This document shows positions 33,440 through 42,357 of a stretch of 64,000 nt of DNA, piece after piece. The notes beneath the pieces were generated by a model, which saw only the letters and a program-made list of their open reading frames with translations, was not told the origin of the DNA and ran no database searches. The stretch is from Acidovorax sp. Root219 (GTDB lineage Bacteria > Pseudomonadota > Gammaproteobacteria > Burkholderiales > Burkholderiaceae_C). The translations under genes and the position numbers were made by a program. The number at the start of each line of letters is the position of its first letter. Position 1 is the stretch's first letter. Location: contig NZ_LMIJ01000011.1 of assembly GCF_001428665.1 (NCBI RefSeq), forward strand, positions 801,752 through 865,751, read 5' to 3'.

Positions 33440-34312
33440 ATGCTGACCATTCTTTTCGACGGCGTTGCCTACGGCATGCTGCTGTTCATCCTGGCGGTGG
33501 GGCTGGCCGTGACCATGGGGCTGATGAACTTCATCAACCTCGCGCACGGGGCCTTTGCCATGGCCGGCGGCTACATCACCGTGCTGCTGATGCAGCGGCT
33601 GAACGTGCCTTTTCTGTGGTGCCTGCCGCTGGCCTTCATCGGCACGGGGCTGCTGGGGGCGGTGCTCGAGCGCACGCTGTACCGGCCGCTGTACCACAAG
33701 GCCCATCTGGACCAGGTGCTTTTCTCCATCGGCCTGGTGTTCATGGCCGTGGCTACGGTGGACTATTTCGTGGGCTCCACGGGGCAGATCATCCAGCTGC
33801 CGGCCTGGCTCAAGGGCCGCACGGAGCTGGGCAGCGGCGCCTTCATGCTCGGCATGGGGCACTACCGGCTGTTCATCATCGCGGTGTGCGCGGCCCTTAC
33901 CGTCGGCCTGCAGTACGTGCTCACGCGCACGCGCTTTGGCAGCCGGCTGCGCGCCTCGGTGGATGACCAGCGCGTGGCCGCCGGCATGGGCATCAACGTG
34001 AACATCGTGTTCCTGTCCACCTTCGCCTTCGGCTCGGGCCTGGCGGGCCTGGGCGGTGCGCTCGGGGCCGAGGTGCTGGGGCTGGACCCGAGCTTTCCGC
34101 TCAAGTTCATGATCTACTTCCTGATCGTCGTGGCGGTGGGTGGCACCTCCTCCATCACCGGGCCCCTGCTGGCCGCGCTGCTGCTCGGCATTGCCGACGT
34201 GGCGGGCAAGTACTACATCCCCAAGCTCGGGGCGTTCATCGTCTACAGCCTCATGATCCTGATCCTGATGTGGCGGCCCCAGGGCCTGTTCGTGCGCAAG
34301 GGGGGCAAGTGA
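33440..34312 (+). CDS. ABC transporter permease, LivH type
   Basis: 290 aa, about eight membrane helices. 'GLAVTMGLMNFINLAHGAFAMAGGYI' (parts: GLAVTMGLMNFINLAHG, AFAMAGGYI) is the LivH signature, and 'GTSSITGPLLAALLLGIADV' the second. Forms the inner-membrane channel with the LivM-type subunit. Stop and next start overlap (TGATG). Confidence 0.9.
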   Translation: MLTILFDGVAYGMLLFILAVGLAVTMGLMNFINLAHGAFAMAGGYITVLLMQRLNVPFLWCLPLAFIGTGLLGAVLERTLYRPLYHKAHLDQVLFSIGLVFMAVATVDYFVGSTGQIIQLPAWLKGRTELGSGAFMLGMGHYRLFIIAVCAALTVGLQYVLTRTRFGSRLRASVDDQRVAAGMGINVNIVFLSTFAFGSGLAGLGGALGAEVLGLDPSFPLKFMIYFLIVVAVGGTSSITGPLLAALLLGIADVAGKYYIPKLGAFIVYSLMILILMWRPQGLFVRKGGK

Positions 34313-35280
34313 TGGATGCATCGTCCACCAACGTCCTGCTGCGCAGCCGCCGCATGCGGCCCTGGGAGCCCGTGCTGTGGCTGCTGGCCTTTGCGGCGCC
34401 GCTGGCACTGCCTGGCCATGCGCTCATCATCAACGAGATCGCCATCGTGGCGCTGTTCGCCCTCTCGCTGGACCTGATCCTGGGCTACACCGGCATTGTC
34501 TCGCTGGGTCATGCGGCCTTCTTCGGCATGGGCGGTTACGCGGCCGCGCTGTTCGCCAAGCATGTGATGCCCGATCCGATGGTGGGGCTGGTGGTGGGGA
34601 TCGCTGCATCCACGGTGCTTGGGGCGGCGGCCTCGTTCACCGTGATGCGCGGCACTGACCTCACGCGCCTCATGGTCACTCTGGGCGTGGGCCTGATCAT
34701 GCTGGAGCTGGCCAACAAGCTCGACTGGCTGACCGGCGGTGCCGACGGCCTGCAGGGCGTGGTGATGGGGCCGGTGCTCGGCCAATTCGAGTTCGACCTG
34801 TTCGGGCGCACGGCGGCCTGGTATTCGCTCTCGGTGCTGCTGGTGTGCTTCCTGCTCGCGCGGCGCGTCGTGCAGTCGCCGTTTGGTGCCACGCTCAAGG
34901 CCATCCGCGACAACCGGCTGCGCGCCATGGCCATCGGCATCCCGGTGACGGCCAAGCTGGCGCAGGTCTACACGCTGGCGGCCGCACTCGCGGGTGCGGC
35001 GGGCGCGCTGCTCACGCAGACCACGGGCTTTGCCTCGCTGGACCTGTTCGAATTCCACCGCTCGGCCGATGTGATGCTGATCCTGGTGATCGGCGGCGTG
35101 GGCTGGCTCTATGGCGGTGTGGTCGGTGCCATCGGCTTCAAGCTGCTGCAGGACCTGATCTCTGCCGTGACGCCGCAGTACTGGACCTTCTGGATCGGCC
35201 TGTTCCTGGTGGTGCTGGTGCTGGTGGGGCGCGAGCGCCTGATCCGCCCCTGGGCCTGGTTCGGGGGGCGCAAGGCATGA
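34312..35280 (+). CDS. ABC transporter permease, LivM type
   Basis: 322 aa, eight to ten membrane helices. 'LDLILGYTGIVSLGHAAFFGMGGYA' (in parts LDLILGYTGIVSLGHA, AFFGMGGYA) and 'FGATLKAIRDNRLRAMAIGI' are LivM signatures. Start ATG 34312 overlaps the previous stop. Pairs with the LivH-type protein; translation coupled on both sides. Confidence 0.9.
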   Translation: MDASSTNVLLRSRRMRPWEPVLWLLAFAAPLALPGHALIINEIAIVALFALSLDLILGYTGIVSLGHAAFFGMGGYAAALFAKHVMPDPMVGLVVGIAASTVLGAAASFTVMRGTDLTRLMVTLGVGLIMLELANKLDWLTGGADGLQGVVMGPVLGQFEFDLFGRTAAWYSLSVLLVCFLLARRVVQSPFGATLKAIRDNRLRAMAIGIPVTAKLAQVYTLAAALAGAAGALLTQTTGFASLDLFEFHRSADVMLILVIGGVGWLYGGVVGAIGFKLLQDLISAVTPQYWTFWIGLFLVVLVLVGRERLIRPWAWFGGRKA

Positions 35281-36062
35281 GCGCCACCGCAGTCCACAAC
35301 GACGCTCCCATCGTGCTGGCCGCGCACGGGCTGGTCAAGCGCTTCGGCGGCATCGCCGCGACCAACAACGTCACGCTGAACCTGCGCCAGGGCGCACGCC
35401 ATGCGCTGATCGGCCCCAACGGCGCGGGCAAGACCACGCTGATCAACCTGCTGACCGGCGTGCTGGAGCCCACCGAGGGTTCCATCGTTCTCGAAGGCCA
35501 GGACATCACGCGCCTGGCGCCGCACCAGCGCGTGCAGCGCGGCATGGTGCGCACCTTCCAGATCAACCAGTTGTTCGACTCGCTCACGCCGCTGGAGACG
35601 CTGGCGCTCACGGTCTCGCAGCAGCGCGGCTTTGGCGGCAAGTGGTGGCAGCCGCTGGGTGCGCAGCGCGCGGTGAACGAGCGCTGCGAGCAGTTGCTGG
35701 AGCAATTCCACCTGACGGCGGTGATGGCCGAGCCGACGAAGGTGCTGGCCTACGGCAAGCGCCGCCTGCTGGAGATCGCCATCGCCCTGGCCTGCGAGCC
35801 GCGCGTGCTGCTGCTCGACGAGCCCGTGGCCGGCGTGCCGGCCGGGGAACGCGAAGAGCTGCTGCAGACCGTGGCCGCCCTGCCGGCCGATGTCTCGGTG
35901 CTGTTGATCGAACACGATATGGACCTGGTTTTCAGCTTTGCCAACCGCATGACGGTGCTGGTCAATGGCACCGTGCTCACCGAGGGTGACCCCGACACCA
36001 TCGCCAACGACCCGCAGGTCAAGGCGGTGTACCTGGGCCATGGGGAGGATGCGCATGTCTGA
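35277..36062 (+). CDS. ABC transporter ATP-binding protein, LivG type
   Basis: 261 aa. Walker A 'GPNGAGKTT', Walker B 'RVLLLDEPVAGV', and 'LAYGKRRLLEIAIAL' in place of a canonical LSGGQ signature, as is normal for LivG. ATGA overlap with the LivM-type gene. Energises uptake with the LivF-type partner. Confidence 0.9.
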   Translation: MSATAVHNDAPIVLAAHGLVKRFGGIAATNNVTLNLRQGARHALIGPNGAGKTTLINLLTGVLEPTEGSIVLEGQDITRLAPHQRVQRGMVRTFQINQLFDSLTPLETLALTVSQQRGFGGKWWQPLGAQRAVNERCEQLLEQFHLTAVMAEPTKVLAYGKRRLLEIAIALACEPRVLLLDEPVAGVPAGEREELLQTVAALPADVSVLLIEHDMDLVFSFANRMTVLVNGTVLTEGDPDTIANDPQVKAVYLGHGEDAHV

Positions 36063-36780
36063 GCTTTTGCGCATTGAAGGGCTGAGCGCGGGCTATGGAG
36101 AGGCGGTGGTGCTGCAGGGTGTATCCCTGGCGCTGGCCGAGGGCGAGACGCTGGCCCTGCTGGGCCGCAATGGCACCGGCAAGACCACGCTGATCAACAC
36201 CCTGGCCGGCGCCACGCGCCAGCATGCGGGCACGGTGGCTCTGGGGTCCGTGCAACTGCATCGCCTGCCGTCGCACGAACGCGCAGCCGCCGGCATCGGC
36301 TGGGTGCCGCAGGAGCGCAACATCTTCAAGTCGCTCACCGTGCACGAGAACCTGACCGCCGTGGCGCGGCCTGGCCGCAAGGGCGCCACTGCAGCCCCGT
36401 GGACCCCGGACAAGGTGTACGCCATGTTCCCGCGCCTGGCCGAGCGCAAAACCAACCTGGGCACGCAGCTGTCGGGTGGCGAGCAGCAGATGCTAGCCGT
36501 GGGCCGGGCACTGGTGCTCAACCCGCGCCTGCTGTTGCTCGACGAGCCGCTGGAGGGGCTGGCCCCGATCATCGTGGAAGAGTTGCTGCGCGCCATTCGC
36601 CGCATCACGCGCGAGGAGGGGTTGTCGGCCATCATCGTCGAGCAGCACCCGCAAGCCATCCTGGCGATCTCGGACCATGCCGCCGTGCTCGACCGGGGCA
36701 CGGTGGTGCACACCGGCACTGCGGCGGATCTGAGTGCGCAGCCCGAGCTGCTGGACCGGCTGCTGGGCGTCGCCCGGTAG
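36055..36780 (+). CDS. ABC transporter ATP-binding protein, LivF type
   Basis: 241 aa. Walker A 'GRNGTGKTT', signature 'LSGGEQQMLAVGRAL' and Walker B 'LLLLDEPLEGLAP', typical of LivF. GGGGAGG supplies the ribosome-binding site inside the end of the LivG-type gene, with an 8-bp overlap. It completes an SBP-H-M-G-F transporter. Confidence 0.9.
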   Translation: MSELLRIEGLSAGYGEAVVLQGVSLALAEGETLALLGRNGTGKTTLINTLAGATRQHAGTVALGSVQLHRLPSHERAAAGIGWVPQERNIFKSLTVHENLTAVARPGRKGATAAPWTPDKVYAMFPRLAERKTNLGTQLSGGEQQMLAVGRALVLNPRLLLLDEPLEGLAPIIVEELLRAIRRITREEGLSAIIVEQHPQAILAISDHAAVLDRGTVVHTGTAADLSAQPELLDRLLGVAR

Positions 36781-36808
36781 CCAGCGATCCCACAACCGGG
36801 GCAACACC

Positions 36809-37735
36809 ATGGACCTGCAGCACATCGGCGTGATCGGCTATGGCGAAGTCGGCAAGACCTTTGCCCTGGGGCTGCAGTCGCAGCCCGGCGTCACCGGTGT
36901 CGGCGCATGGGACCTGAAGTTCGCGCAGGCGGCCACGCGCGATGCCGAGCGGGCGCATGCCGCGCAGCACGGGGTCACGGCCCACGCTTCGGTGCAAGCG
37001 CTGTGCTTGGCCAGCGACCTGATCATCTCGGCCGTCACCGCATCGCACACGCTGGAGGTGGCGCAGCAAGCAGTTGCCCACCTGCGCCCTGGCACCGTGT
37101 TCCTGGACCTCAATTCGGCCTCGCCCGGCACCAAGCAGCAGGCCGCCGCGCTGATCGAGGCGCGCGGCGCGCACTATGTGGAGGCGGGTGTCATGACCTC
37201 GGTGCCGCCCTATGGCATCCGCGTGCCCATGCTGCTGGGTGGTGCACAGGCCCAGGCGCTGGCCGCCGTGCTGCAGGCCTGGGGCATGGATGCCAAGCCG
37301 GTCAGCGAACAGCTGGGCGTGGCCAGCGCCATCAAAATGTGCCGCAGCGTGATGATCAAGGGGCTCGAAGCCCTGGTGATCGAAAGCTATGCCGCCGCTC
37401 GGCAGTACGGTGTGGAGGCACATGTGCTGCCCACGCTGGCCGAGACCTTTCCCTCCATCGACTGGGAAAGGCAGGGCAGTTACTTCTTCAGCCGCGTGGT
37501 GCAGCACGGCCAGCGCCGCTCCGAAGAAATGCACGAGGCCGCGCGCACCGTGCGCGAGGCCGGCGTGGAGCCGTTGATGGCCAGCGCCATTGCGCACAAG
37601 CAGTCGGCGGTGGCGGCCATGGCGCGCGAGGGCGTGTTCGCGGGCCTGCCCAAGGATGCGCCCTGGCAGGACTACGCCGACCGGCTGCTGGCGCACCTGG
37701 ATGCTGCACCGAAGAGGGATCAGGGCGCCTTGTAG
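36809..37735 (+). CDS. NAD(P)-binding 6PGDH-like oxidoreductase, DUF1932
   Basis: 308 aa. Rossmann motif 'IGVIGYGEVGKTFA' at the N-terminus, then 'FLDLNSASPGTKQQAA' and a C-terminal DUF1932 helical domain ('SAIKMCRSVMIKGLEALVIE'). It belongs to the beta-hydroxyacid dehydrogenase superfamily; substrate unknown. It is 28 bp after the transporter operon and probably co-transcribed, and it overlaps the convergent pmdR-like gene by 16 bp. DUF1932 proteins occur beside protocatechuate 4,5-cleavage genes in related genera (from memory), which hints at a link with oxalomesaconate or hydroxy-oxoadipate chemistry. Confidence 0.8.
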   Translation: MDLQHIGVIGYGEVGKTFALGLQSQPGVTGVGAWDLKFAQAATRDAERAHAAQHGVTAHASVQALCLASDLIISAVTASHTLEVAQQAVAHLRPGTVFLDLNSASPGTKQQAAALIEARGAHYVEAGVMTSVPPYGIRVPMLLGGAQAQALAAVLQAWGMDAKPVSEQLGVASAIKMCRSVMIKGLEALVIESYAAARQYGVEAHVLPTLAETFPSIDWERQGSYFFSRVVQHGQRRSEEMHEAARTVREAGVEPLMASAIAHKQSAVAAMAREGVFAGLPKDAPWQDYADRLLAHLDAAPKRDQGAL

Positions 37736-38652
37736 ATCGTCTGCAGCGTGCTGCGGATCAGCTCTGCCATGGCCTGCTGCGTCAGCGTGGCCGGGCGCTG
37801 CGAACTCACGGCCATCGACAGCTTGCTGCGCAGCCGGGGCTCGCCCGCCTGGCCAATGGGCCGGGTGCCGAACACCTCGGGCTTGCCGGAGGTGGTGACC
37901 GCATTCATGGGCAGCACCGCGCTGCCCGCGCCATCGGCCACCAGGTCCAGGATGGCGGCCACGCCGTCGATCTCCAGGCTGATCTGGGGGCGCAGGCCCA
38001 GCGCAGCCAGTTCCGACTCGACCAGCATGCGGATGGAGTTGGGCCGGGTGGGGATCACCAGCGCAAAGCGCGTGAGTTCCTCCAGCGCCACGGGCTGCCG
38101 TGCCTGGGCGTCGGCTTCGGCGTCGCTTTGCCCCACGGGGCGACGCTGCACGAGGAACAGGTCTTCCTCCAGCAAGGGCGTGATCTCGATGCCCGGCGAA
38201 GCGGGCGTGTTGTAGAGCAGAGCGATGTCCAGCAACCCCGTGGTCAGCGATTCGCGCATGGCCACCGTCAGGCCTTCGCTGATGGCCAGGGCCGCATCGG
38301 GCATCTGCACGCGAAAGGCGCGGGTGAGCGGCACCGTGAGCACCTTGGCCATGGTCGGCGGCAGGCCGATGGCCACGCGCCCGGCCAGCGCGCCCCGCAC
38401 ACGCCCAAGCTCCTCGCGGGCCCTTTCTACCTGGTGCAGGATGCCGCGCCCGTGCTCCAGCAGCAGCTTGCCGGCCTCGGTCGGTATGGCCCCGCGGCCA
38501 TTGCGCACCAGCAGGTTCTGGCGCAGCTCCACCTCCAGCAGACGCACCTGGCGGCTCAGGGCCGGCTGGGCGATGTCCAGCACCACCGAGGCGCGGGTGA
38601 AACTGCCCAGTTCGGCCACGCGCACAAAGTACTCGATCTGCTTGAGGTCCAT
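37720..38652 (-). CDS. pmdR: LysR family regulator, probably PmdR
   Basis: 310 aa. 'MDLKQIEYFVRVAELGSFTRAS' and 'IAQPALSRQVRLLEVEL' make the HTH; the effector domain follows ('GRVAIGLPPTMAKVLTVPL'). It is divergent from the pmd operon, where PmdR activates protocatechuate 4,5-cleavage genes in Comamonas. The intervening 140 bp holds a CTATT-TGC-AATAG palindrome and a TGTATACA site. Identity is inferred from position. Confidence 0.82.
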   Translation of the reverse strand: MDLKQIEYFVRVAELGSFTRASVVLDIAQPALSRQVRLLEVELRQNLLVRNGRGAIPTEAGKLLLEHGRGILHQVERAREELGRVRGALAGRVAIGLPPTMAKVLTVPLTRAFRVQMPDAALAISEGLTVAMRESLTTGLLDIALLYNTPASPGIEITPLLEEDLFLVQRRPVGQSDAEADAQARQPVALEELTRFALVIPTRPNSIRMLVESELAALGLRPQISLEIDGVAAILDLVADGAGSAVLPMNAVTTSGKPEVFGTRPIGQAGEPRLRSKLSMAVSSQRPATLTQQAMAELIRSTLQTIYKAP

Positions 38653-38667
38653 GGGGTGTGCTCTCCG

Positions 38668-38680
38668 CTATTTGCAATAG
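38668..38680. promoter_or_regulatory. CTATTTGCAATAG palindrome, possible LysR site
   Basis: Arms CTATT and AATAG around TGC, 16 bp upstream of the pmdR-like start and about 112 bp before the pmd operon. It suits an autoregulatory LysR recognition site. Confidence 0.4.
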
Positions 38681-38767
38681 CTCCAATTCAACAATAGAAG
38701 AATGATATATCTGGTAGTGCCCCTGCCGGCTTTATGTCGGGCCCGGCACTGCCCACAATCGGCGGCA

Positions 38768-38775
38768 TGTATACA
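38768..38775. promoter_or_regulatory. TGTATACA operator, site 5 (pmd operon)
   Basis: Fifth copy, only 18 bp upstream of the first pmd-operon ORF. The reverse strand reads GCTGTATACATGC, matching the extended form of sites 1 and 4. Binding here should block transcription, linking the vanillate regulator with the protocatechuate pathway. Confidence 0.6.
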
Positions 38776-38792
38776 GCGACTGCCACCTCCCC

Positions 38793-39485
38793 ATGAGTGC
38801 GCCCATCCTTCGTGGAATCTCCTCCATGGCCACGCGCCAGGTGCTGGCCGAACTGCTGGCCGCCTACGAGCAGCAGACCGGCCAGCGCGCGGTCATCGAC
38901 GCCGTGGGCGGCGTGGACGCCGCCAAGCGCGTGCAGGCCGGCGAGGCCTTCGATGTGGTGGTGCTGGCCTCCGACGCCATCGACAAGCTCATTGCCGCAG
39001 GCACCATCGATGCCGCGAGCAAGACCGACTGGGTGCGTTCCGGCGTGGCCGTGGCCGTGCGCGCCGGTGCAGCGCTGCCCGACATCGGCTCTGAAGACGC
39101 GGTGCGCAGCGCCGTGCTGGCCGCACGCAGCATCAGCTACTCCACCGGCCCGAGCGGCGTGGCGCTGGCCAGGCTGTTCGAGCGCTGGGGCATTGCAGAC
39201 GAGGTGGCCGGCCGCATGGTGCAGGCGCCCCCCGGGGTGCCCGTGGGCTCGCTGGTGGCGCGTGGCGACGTGGAACTCGGCTTCCAGCAACTGAGCGAAC
39301 TGCTGAACGTGGAGGGTATCACCGTGGTGGGCCCGCTGCCGCCGGCCATCCAGATCACCACCATCTTCTCGTCGGGCGTGGGCACTGCCAGCAAGCAACC
39401 CGTGGCTGCAAAGGCGCTGCTCGACTTTTTGGCCTCCTCGGCTGCCACCGAGGCCAAGCAACGCCAGGGCATGGACCCCGCCTGA
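38793..39485 (+). CDS. Periplasmic-binding-protein-like fold without signal peptide
   Basis: 230 aa of the molybdate-type (ModA-like) binding fold: 'MATRQVLAELLAAYEQQTGQ', 'VGGVDAAKRVQAGEAFDVVVLA', read as VGGVDAAKRVQAGEAF, and 'YSTGPSGVALARLFERWGI'. It has no secretion signal at either possible start (38793 or the internal ATG at 38826), so it should be cytoplasmic. First gene of the pmd operon, 33 bp ahead of pmdE. A ligand-binding sensor, a buffering protein or an isomerase-like role are all open; no membrane partner is nearby. Confidence 0.75.
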   Translation: MSAPILRGISSMATRQVLAELLAAYEQQTGQRAVIDAVGGVDAAKRVQAGEAFDVVVLASDAIDKLIAAGTIDAASKTDWVRSGVAVAVRAGAALPDIGSEDAVRSAVLAARSISYSTGPSGVALARLFERWGIADEVAGRMVQAPPGVPVGSLVARGDVELGFQQLSELLNVEGITVVGPLPPAIQITTIFSSGVGTASKQPVAAKALLDFLASSAATEAKQRQGMDPA

Positions 39486-39518
39486 TCCCGCATACCAAGA
39501 TCCAAGGAGCACAAAGCA

Positions 39519-40553
39519 ATGAGCCTCATCATCGACTGCCATGGCCACTACACCACGGCACCCAAGGCGCTGGAGAACTGGCGCAACCAGCAGATCGCCG
39601 GCATCAAGGACCCGGCCGCCATGCCCAAGGTGGCCGACCTGTCGATCAGCGACGACGAACTGCGCGAATCCATCGAGACCAACCAGCTGCGCCTGATGAA
39701 GGAGCGCGGCAGCGACATCACCCTGTTCTCGCCGCGCGCGAGCTTCATGGCCCACCACATCGGTGACTTCAACGTCTCCAGCACCTGGGCGGCCATCTGC
39801 AACGAGCTGTGCCACCGCGTCTCCACGCTGTTTCCCGAGCATTTCGTGCCTGTGGCCATGCTGCCGCAAAGCCCCGGCGTGGACCCCGCGACCTGCATCC
39901 CCGAGCTCGAAAAGTGCGTCAAGGAATACGGTGCCGTGGGCATCAACCTGAACCCCGATCCCTCCGGTGGCCACTGGACCAGTCCGCCGCTGACCGACCG
40001 CCACTGGTACCCCATCTACGAAAAGATGGTGGAGTACGACCTGCCCGCCATGATCCACGTGAGCACCAGCTGCAATGCGTGCTTCCACACCACGGGCGCG
40101 CACTACCTGAACGCCGACACCACGGCCTTCATGCAGTGCATCCAGGGCGACCTGTTCAAGGACTTCCCCACGCTCAAGTTCCTGATCCCGCATGGCGGCG
40201 GTGCCGTGCCCTACCACTGGGGCCGCTTCCGGGGCCTGGCGCAGGAGATGAAGAAGCCCCTGCTCGAAGACCACCTGCTGAACAACGTCTTCTTCGACAC
40301 CTGCGTGTACCACCAGCCTGGCATCGACCTGCTCAACACCGTGATCCCGGTGAAGAACGTGCTCTTCGCCTCGGAAATGATCGGCGCCGTGCGCGGCATC
40401 GACCCCACCACCGGCAACTACTACGACGACACCAAGCGCTACATCGAGGCCAGCAAGATCCTGAGCGGCGACGACAAGCACCAGATCTACGAAGGCAACG
40501 TGCGCCGCGTGTTCTCCCGACTCGATTCACGCCTGAAGGCAAAGGGGCTCTGA
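39519..40553 (+). CDS. pmdE: 4-oxalomesaconate hydratase (LigJ/PmdE)
   Basis: 344 aa, amidohydrolase superfamily. Metal ligands H8 and H10 ('DCHGHY'), H180 ('AMIHVS'), H225 ('IPHGGG') and E286 ('FASEM') align with those of LigJ. It hydrates oxalomesaconate (4-carboxy-2-hydroxymuconate) to 4-carboxy-4-hydroxy-2-oxoadipate in the protocatechuate 4,5-cleavage pathway. AAGGAG precedes the ATG. It is followed immediately by pmdF. Confidence 0.92.
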   Translation: MSLIIDCHGHYTTAPKALENWRNQQIAGIKDPAAMPKVADLSISDDELRESIETNQLRLMKERGSDITLFSPRASFMAHHIGDFNVSSTWAAICNELCHRVSTLFPEHFVPVAMLPQSPGVDPATCIPELEKCVKEYGAVGINLNPDPSGGHWTSPPLTDRHWYPIYEKMVEYDLPAMIHVSTSCNACFHTTGAHYLNADTTAFMQCIQGDLFKDFPTLKFLIPHGGGAVPYHWGRFRGLAQEMKKPLLEDHLLNNVFFDTCVYHQPGIDLLNTVIPVKNVLFASEMIGAVRGIDPTTGNYYDDTKRYIEASKILSGDDKHQIYEGNVRRVFSRLDSRLKAKGL

Positions 40554-40554
40554 C

Positions 40555-41238
40555 ATGTACGAACTAGGCGTTGTCCACCGCAACATCACCCGCGCAGACC
40601 GCGCAGCCGCCGACGGCCTGGCAGCACTGGGTTCGGCCACGGTACACGAGGCCATGGGCCGCGTGGGCCTGCTCAAGCCCTATATGCGCCCCGTCTACCC
40701 CGGCCAGCAGGTGTCTGGTACGGCGGTCACCGTGCTGCTGCAGCCCGGCGACAACTGGATGATGCACGTAGCTGCCGAGCAGATCCAGCCCGGCGACGTG
40801 GTGGTGGCGGCCGTCACCTCGGAATGCACCGATGGCTACTTCGGCGACCTGCTGGCCACCTCGTTCCAGTCGCGCGGTGCGCGGGCGCTCATCATCGACG
40901 CCGGCGTGCGGGACGTGAAGACGCTACAGGAGATGAACTTTCCGGTCTGGAGCCGCGCCATATCGAGCAAGGGCACCATCAAGGCCACGCTGGGCTCGGT
41001 CAACATCCCCGTGGTCTGCGCCGGCATGTGGGTCACGCCCGGCGACGTGATCGTTGCCGACGACGATGGCGTGGTCTGCGTGCCTGCCGCACGCGCCGTG
41101 GAAACGCTCGAAGCCGCGCAAAAGCGCGAGAGCTTCGAGGGCGAAAAGCGCGCCAAGCTCGCCTCGGGCGTGCTCGGCCTGGACATGTACAACATGCGCC
41201 CCGGGCTTGAGAAGGCCGGGCTCAGGTACATCGACTGA
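40555..41238 (+). CDS. pmdF: 4-hydroxy-4-methyl/4-carboxy-2-oxoadipate aldolase (LigK/PmdF)
   Basis: 227 aa, RraA-like fold, class II divalent-metal aldolase. '[22 protein letters not shown]', read as [15 protein letters not shown], and '[19 protein letters not shown]' contain the pyruvate- and metal-binding residues. It cleaves 4-carboxy-4-hydroxy-2-oxoadipate to pyruvate and oxaloacetate, the last pathway step. One base separates its start codon from the pmdE stop. Confidence 0.92.
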   Translation: MYELGVVHRNITRADRAAADGLAALGSATVHEAMGRVGLLKPYMRPVYPGQQVSGTAVTVLLQPGDNWMMHVAAEQIQPGDVVVAAVTSECTDGYFGDLLATSFQSRGARALIIDAGVRDVKTLQEMNFPVWSRAISSKGTIKATLGSVNIPVVCAGMWVTPGDVIVADDDGVVCVPAARAVETLEAAQKRESFEGEKRAKLASGVLGLDMYNMRPGLEKAGLRYID

Positions 41239-41339
41239 CCGCCACCACGCGGTAACCGCTCCAGTGACGTCTGCCGTGTGGCGGATGTCGCACCGCTGCG
41301 CACGGCGCAGCACCTGTTTTGATATTGACGAGACCTACC

Positions 41340-42338
41340 ATGCGCCTTCTTTCCTCTTCCCTCTCCCGCCGCGCCGCCTTGGCCCTGGGTGTGGCCGCCG
41401 CTGCCGGCCTGGCGCCGCAATTGGCTGCGGCCCAGCAGTTCCCCACCAAGCCCGTGCGCATCATCACGCCCTTCCCGGTGGGCGGCGGCCCGGACGGCGT
41501 GGCCCGCCTCGTGGCCGAGAAGCTCGGCCGCGCATGGAACCAGCCCGTGGTGGTCGAGAACCGCCCCGGCGGCAACGGCTTCATCGCCATCGACGCCTTC
41601 AAGCGCGGCGCAAAGGACGGGCATGACCTGATCGTGCTGGACAACGTGCACCTGGCCGCCTACCCCAGCCTGTTCAAGAAGCTGCCCTACGACCCGGTGA
41701 AGGACTTCGACGCGCTGCTGCCGCTGTTCAAGACCTACTTCTTCTTCACCGTGGCCGGCGACAGCAAGTACAAGAACGTGGGCGACCTGATTGCCGACGC
41801 CAAGGCCCACCCGGGCAAGCTCAACTACGGATCCTGGTCGGTGGGCAACCCGGTGCACCTGGGCTCCGAGCTGTTCGAGAGCGCCACCGGCACGCAGATG
41901 GAGCACGTGATCTACAAGGAGACCACGCAGCTTTACACCGGCGTCTCCACCAATGAGCTGGCCTTTGCCCTGGGCAGCGCCGCCACGGCCGGGCCGCTGC
42001 AGCGCGCTGGCAAGCTGCGCTTCCTGGCCGTCGCCGCACCCCAGCGTGTGACGAGCTTCCCCGACGTGCCCACGGTGGGCGAGTCGGGCGGGCCCAAGGG
42101 CTTCGAGGTCACGGGGTGGAACACGATCGCCGTGCCGCCCGGCCTGCCCGCAGCAGTGACCGACAAGATCCGCAAGGACATCGAGCAGGCGCTGACCGGC
42201 GCAGACGTGCAGGAGAAGTTCAAGAGCTTTGGCTACGAGCAGTTCCCGACCACGCGTGCGCAGTTCACGCAGTTCGTCAAGGACGAGAGCCAGCGCTTTG
42301 GCGAGGTGATCAAGAAGGCCAACGTCTCGCTGGACTGA
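41340..42338 (+). CDS. Bug/TctC family periplasmic substrate-binding protein
   Basis: 332 aa. Signal peptide with 'LSRRAALALG', possibly Tat-type, cleaved near 'AAAQQ'. 'KPVRIITPFPVGGGPDGVARLVA' (in parts KPVRIITPFPVGGGPDG, VARLVA) and 'VVVENRPGGNGFIAID' are Bug-family motifs. No TctA or TctB membrane genes are in the window, so it is an orphan receptor. Placement between pmdF and pmdD suggests a tri- or dicarboxylate ligand of the pathway or an aromatic acid. Confidence 0.88.
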   Translation: MRLLSSSLSRRAALALGVAAAAGLAPQLAAAQQFPTKPVRIITPFPVGGGPDGVARLVAEKLGRAWNQPVVVENRPGGNGFIAIDAFKRGAKDGHDLIVLDNVHLAAYPSLFKKLPYDPVKDFDALLPLFKTYFFFTVAGDSKYKNVGDLIADAKAHPGKLNYGSWSVGNPVHLGSELFESATGTQMEHVIYKETTQLYTGVSTNELAFALGSAATAGPLQRAGKLRFLAVAAPQRVTSFPDVPTVGESGGPKGFEVTGWNTIAVPPGLPAAVTDKIRKDIEQALTGADVQEKFKSFGYEQFPTTRAQFTQFVKDESQRFGEVIKKANVSLD

Positions 42339-42357
42339 ACCACAAGGAGTACACCGC

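Noticed and set aside
36809..37735. 6-phosphogluconate dehydrogenase proper
   Set aside because: At 308 aa with a DUF1932 C-terminal domain it lacks the large helical domain of the pentose-phosphate enzyme; only the N-terminal Rossmann fold is shared.
41340..42338. Part of a complete tripartite tricarboxylate transporter
   Set aside because: No TctA or TctB membrane subunit occurs in the window, so only an orphan receptor can be claimed.
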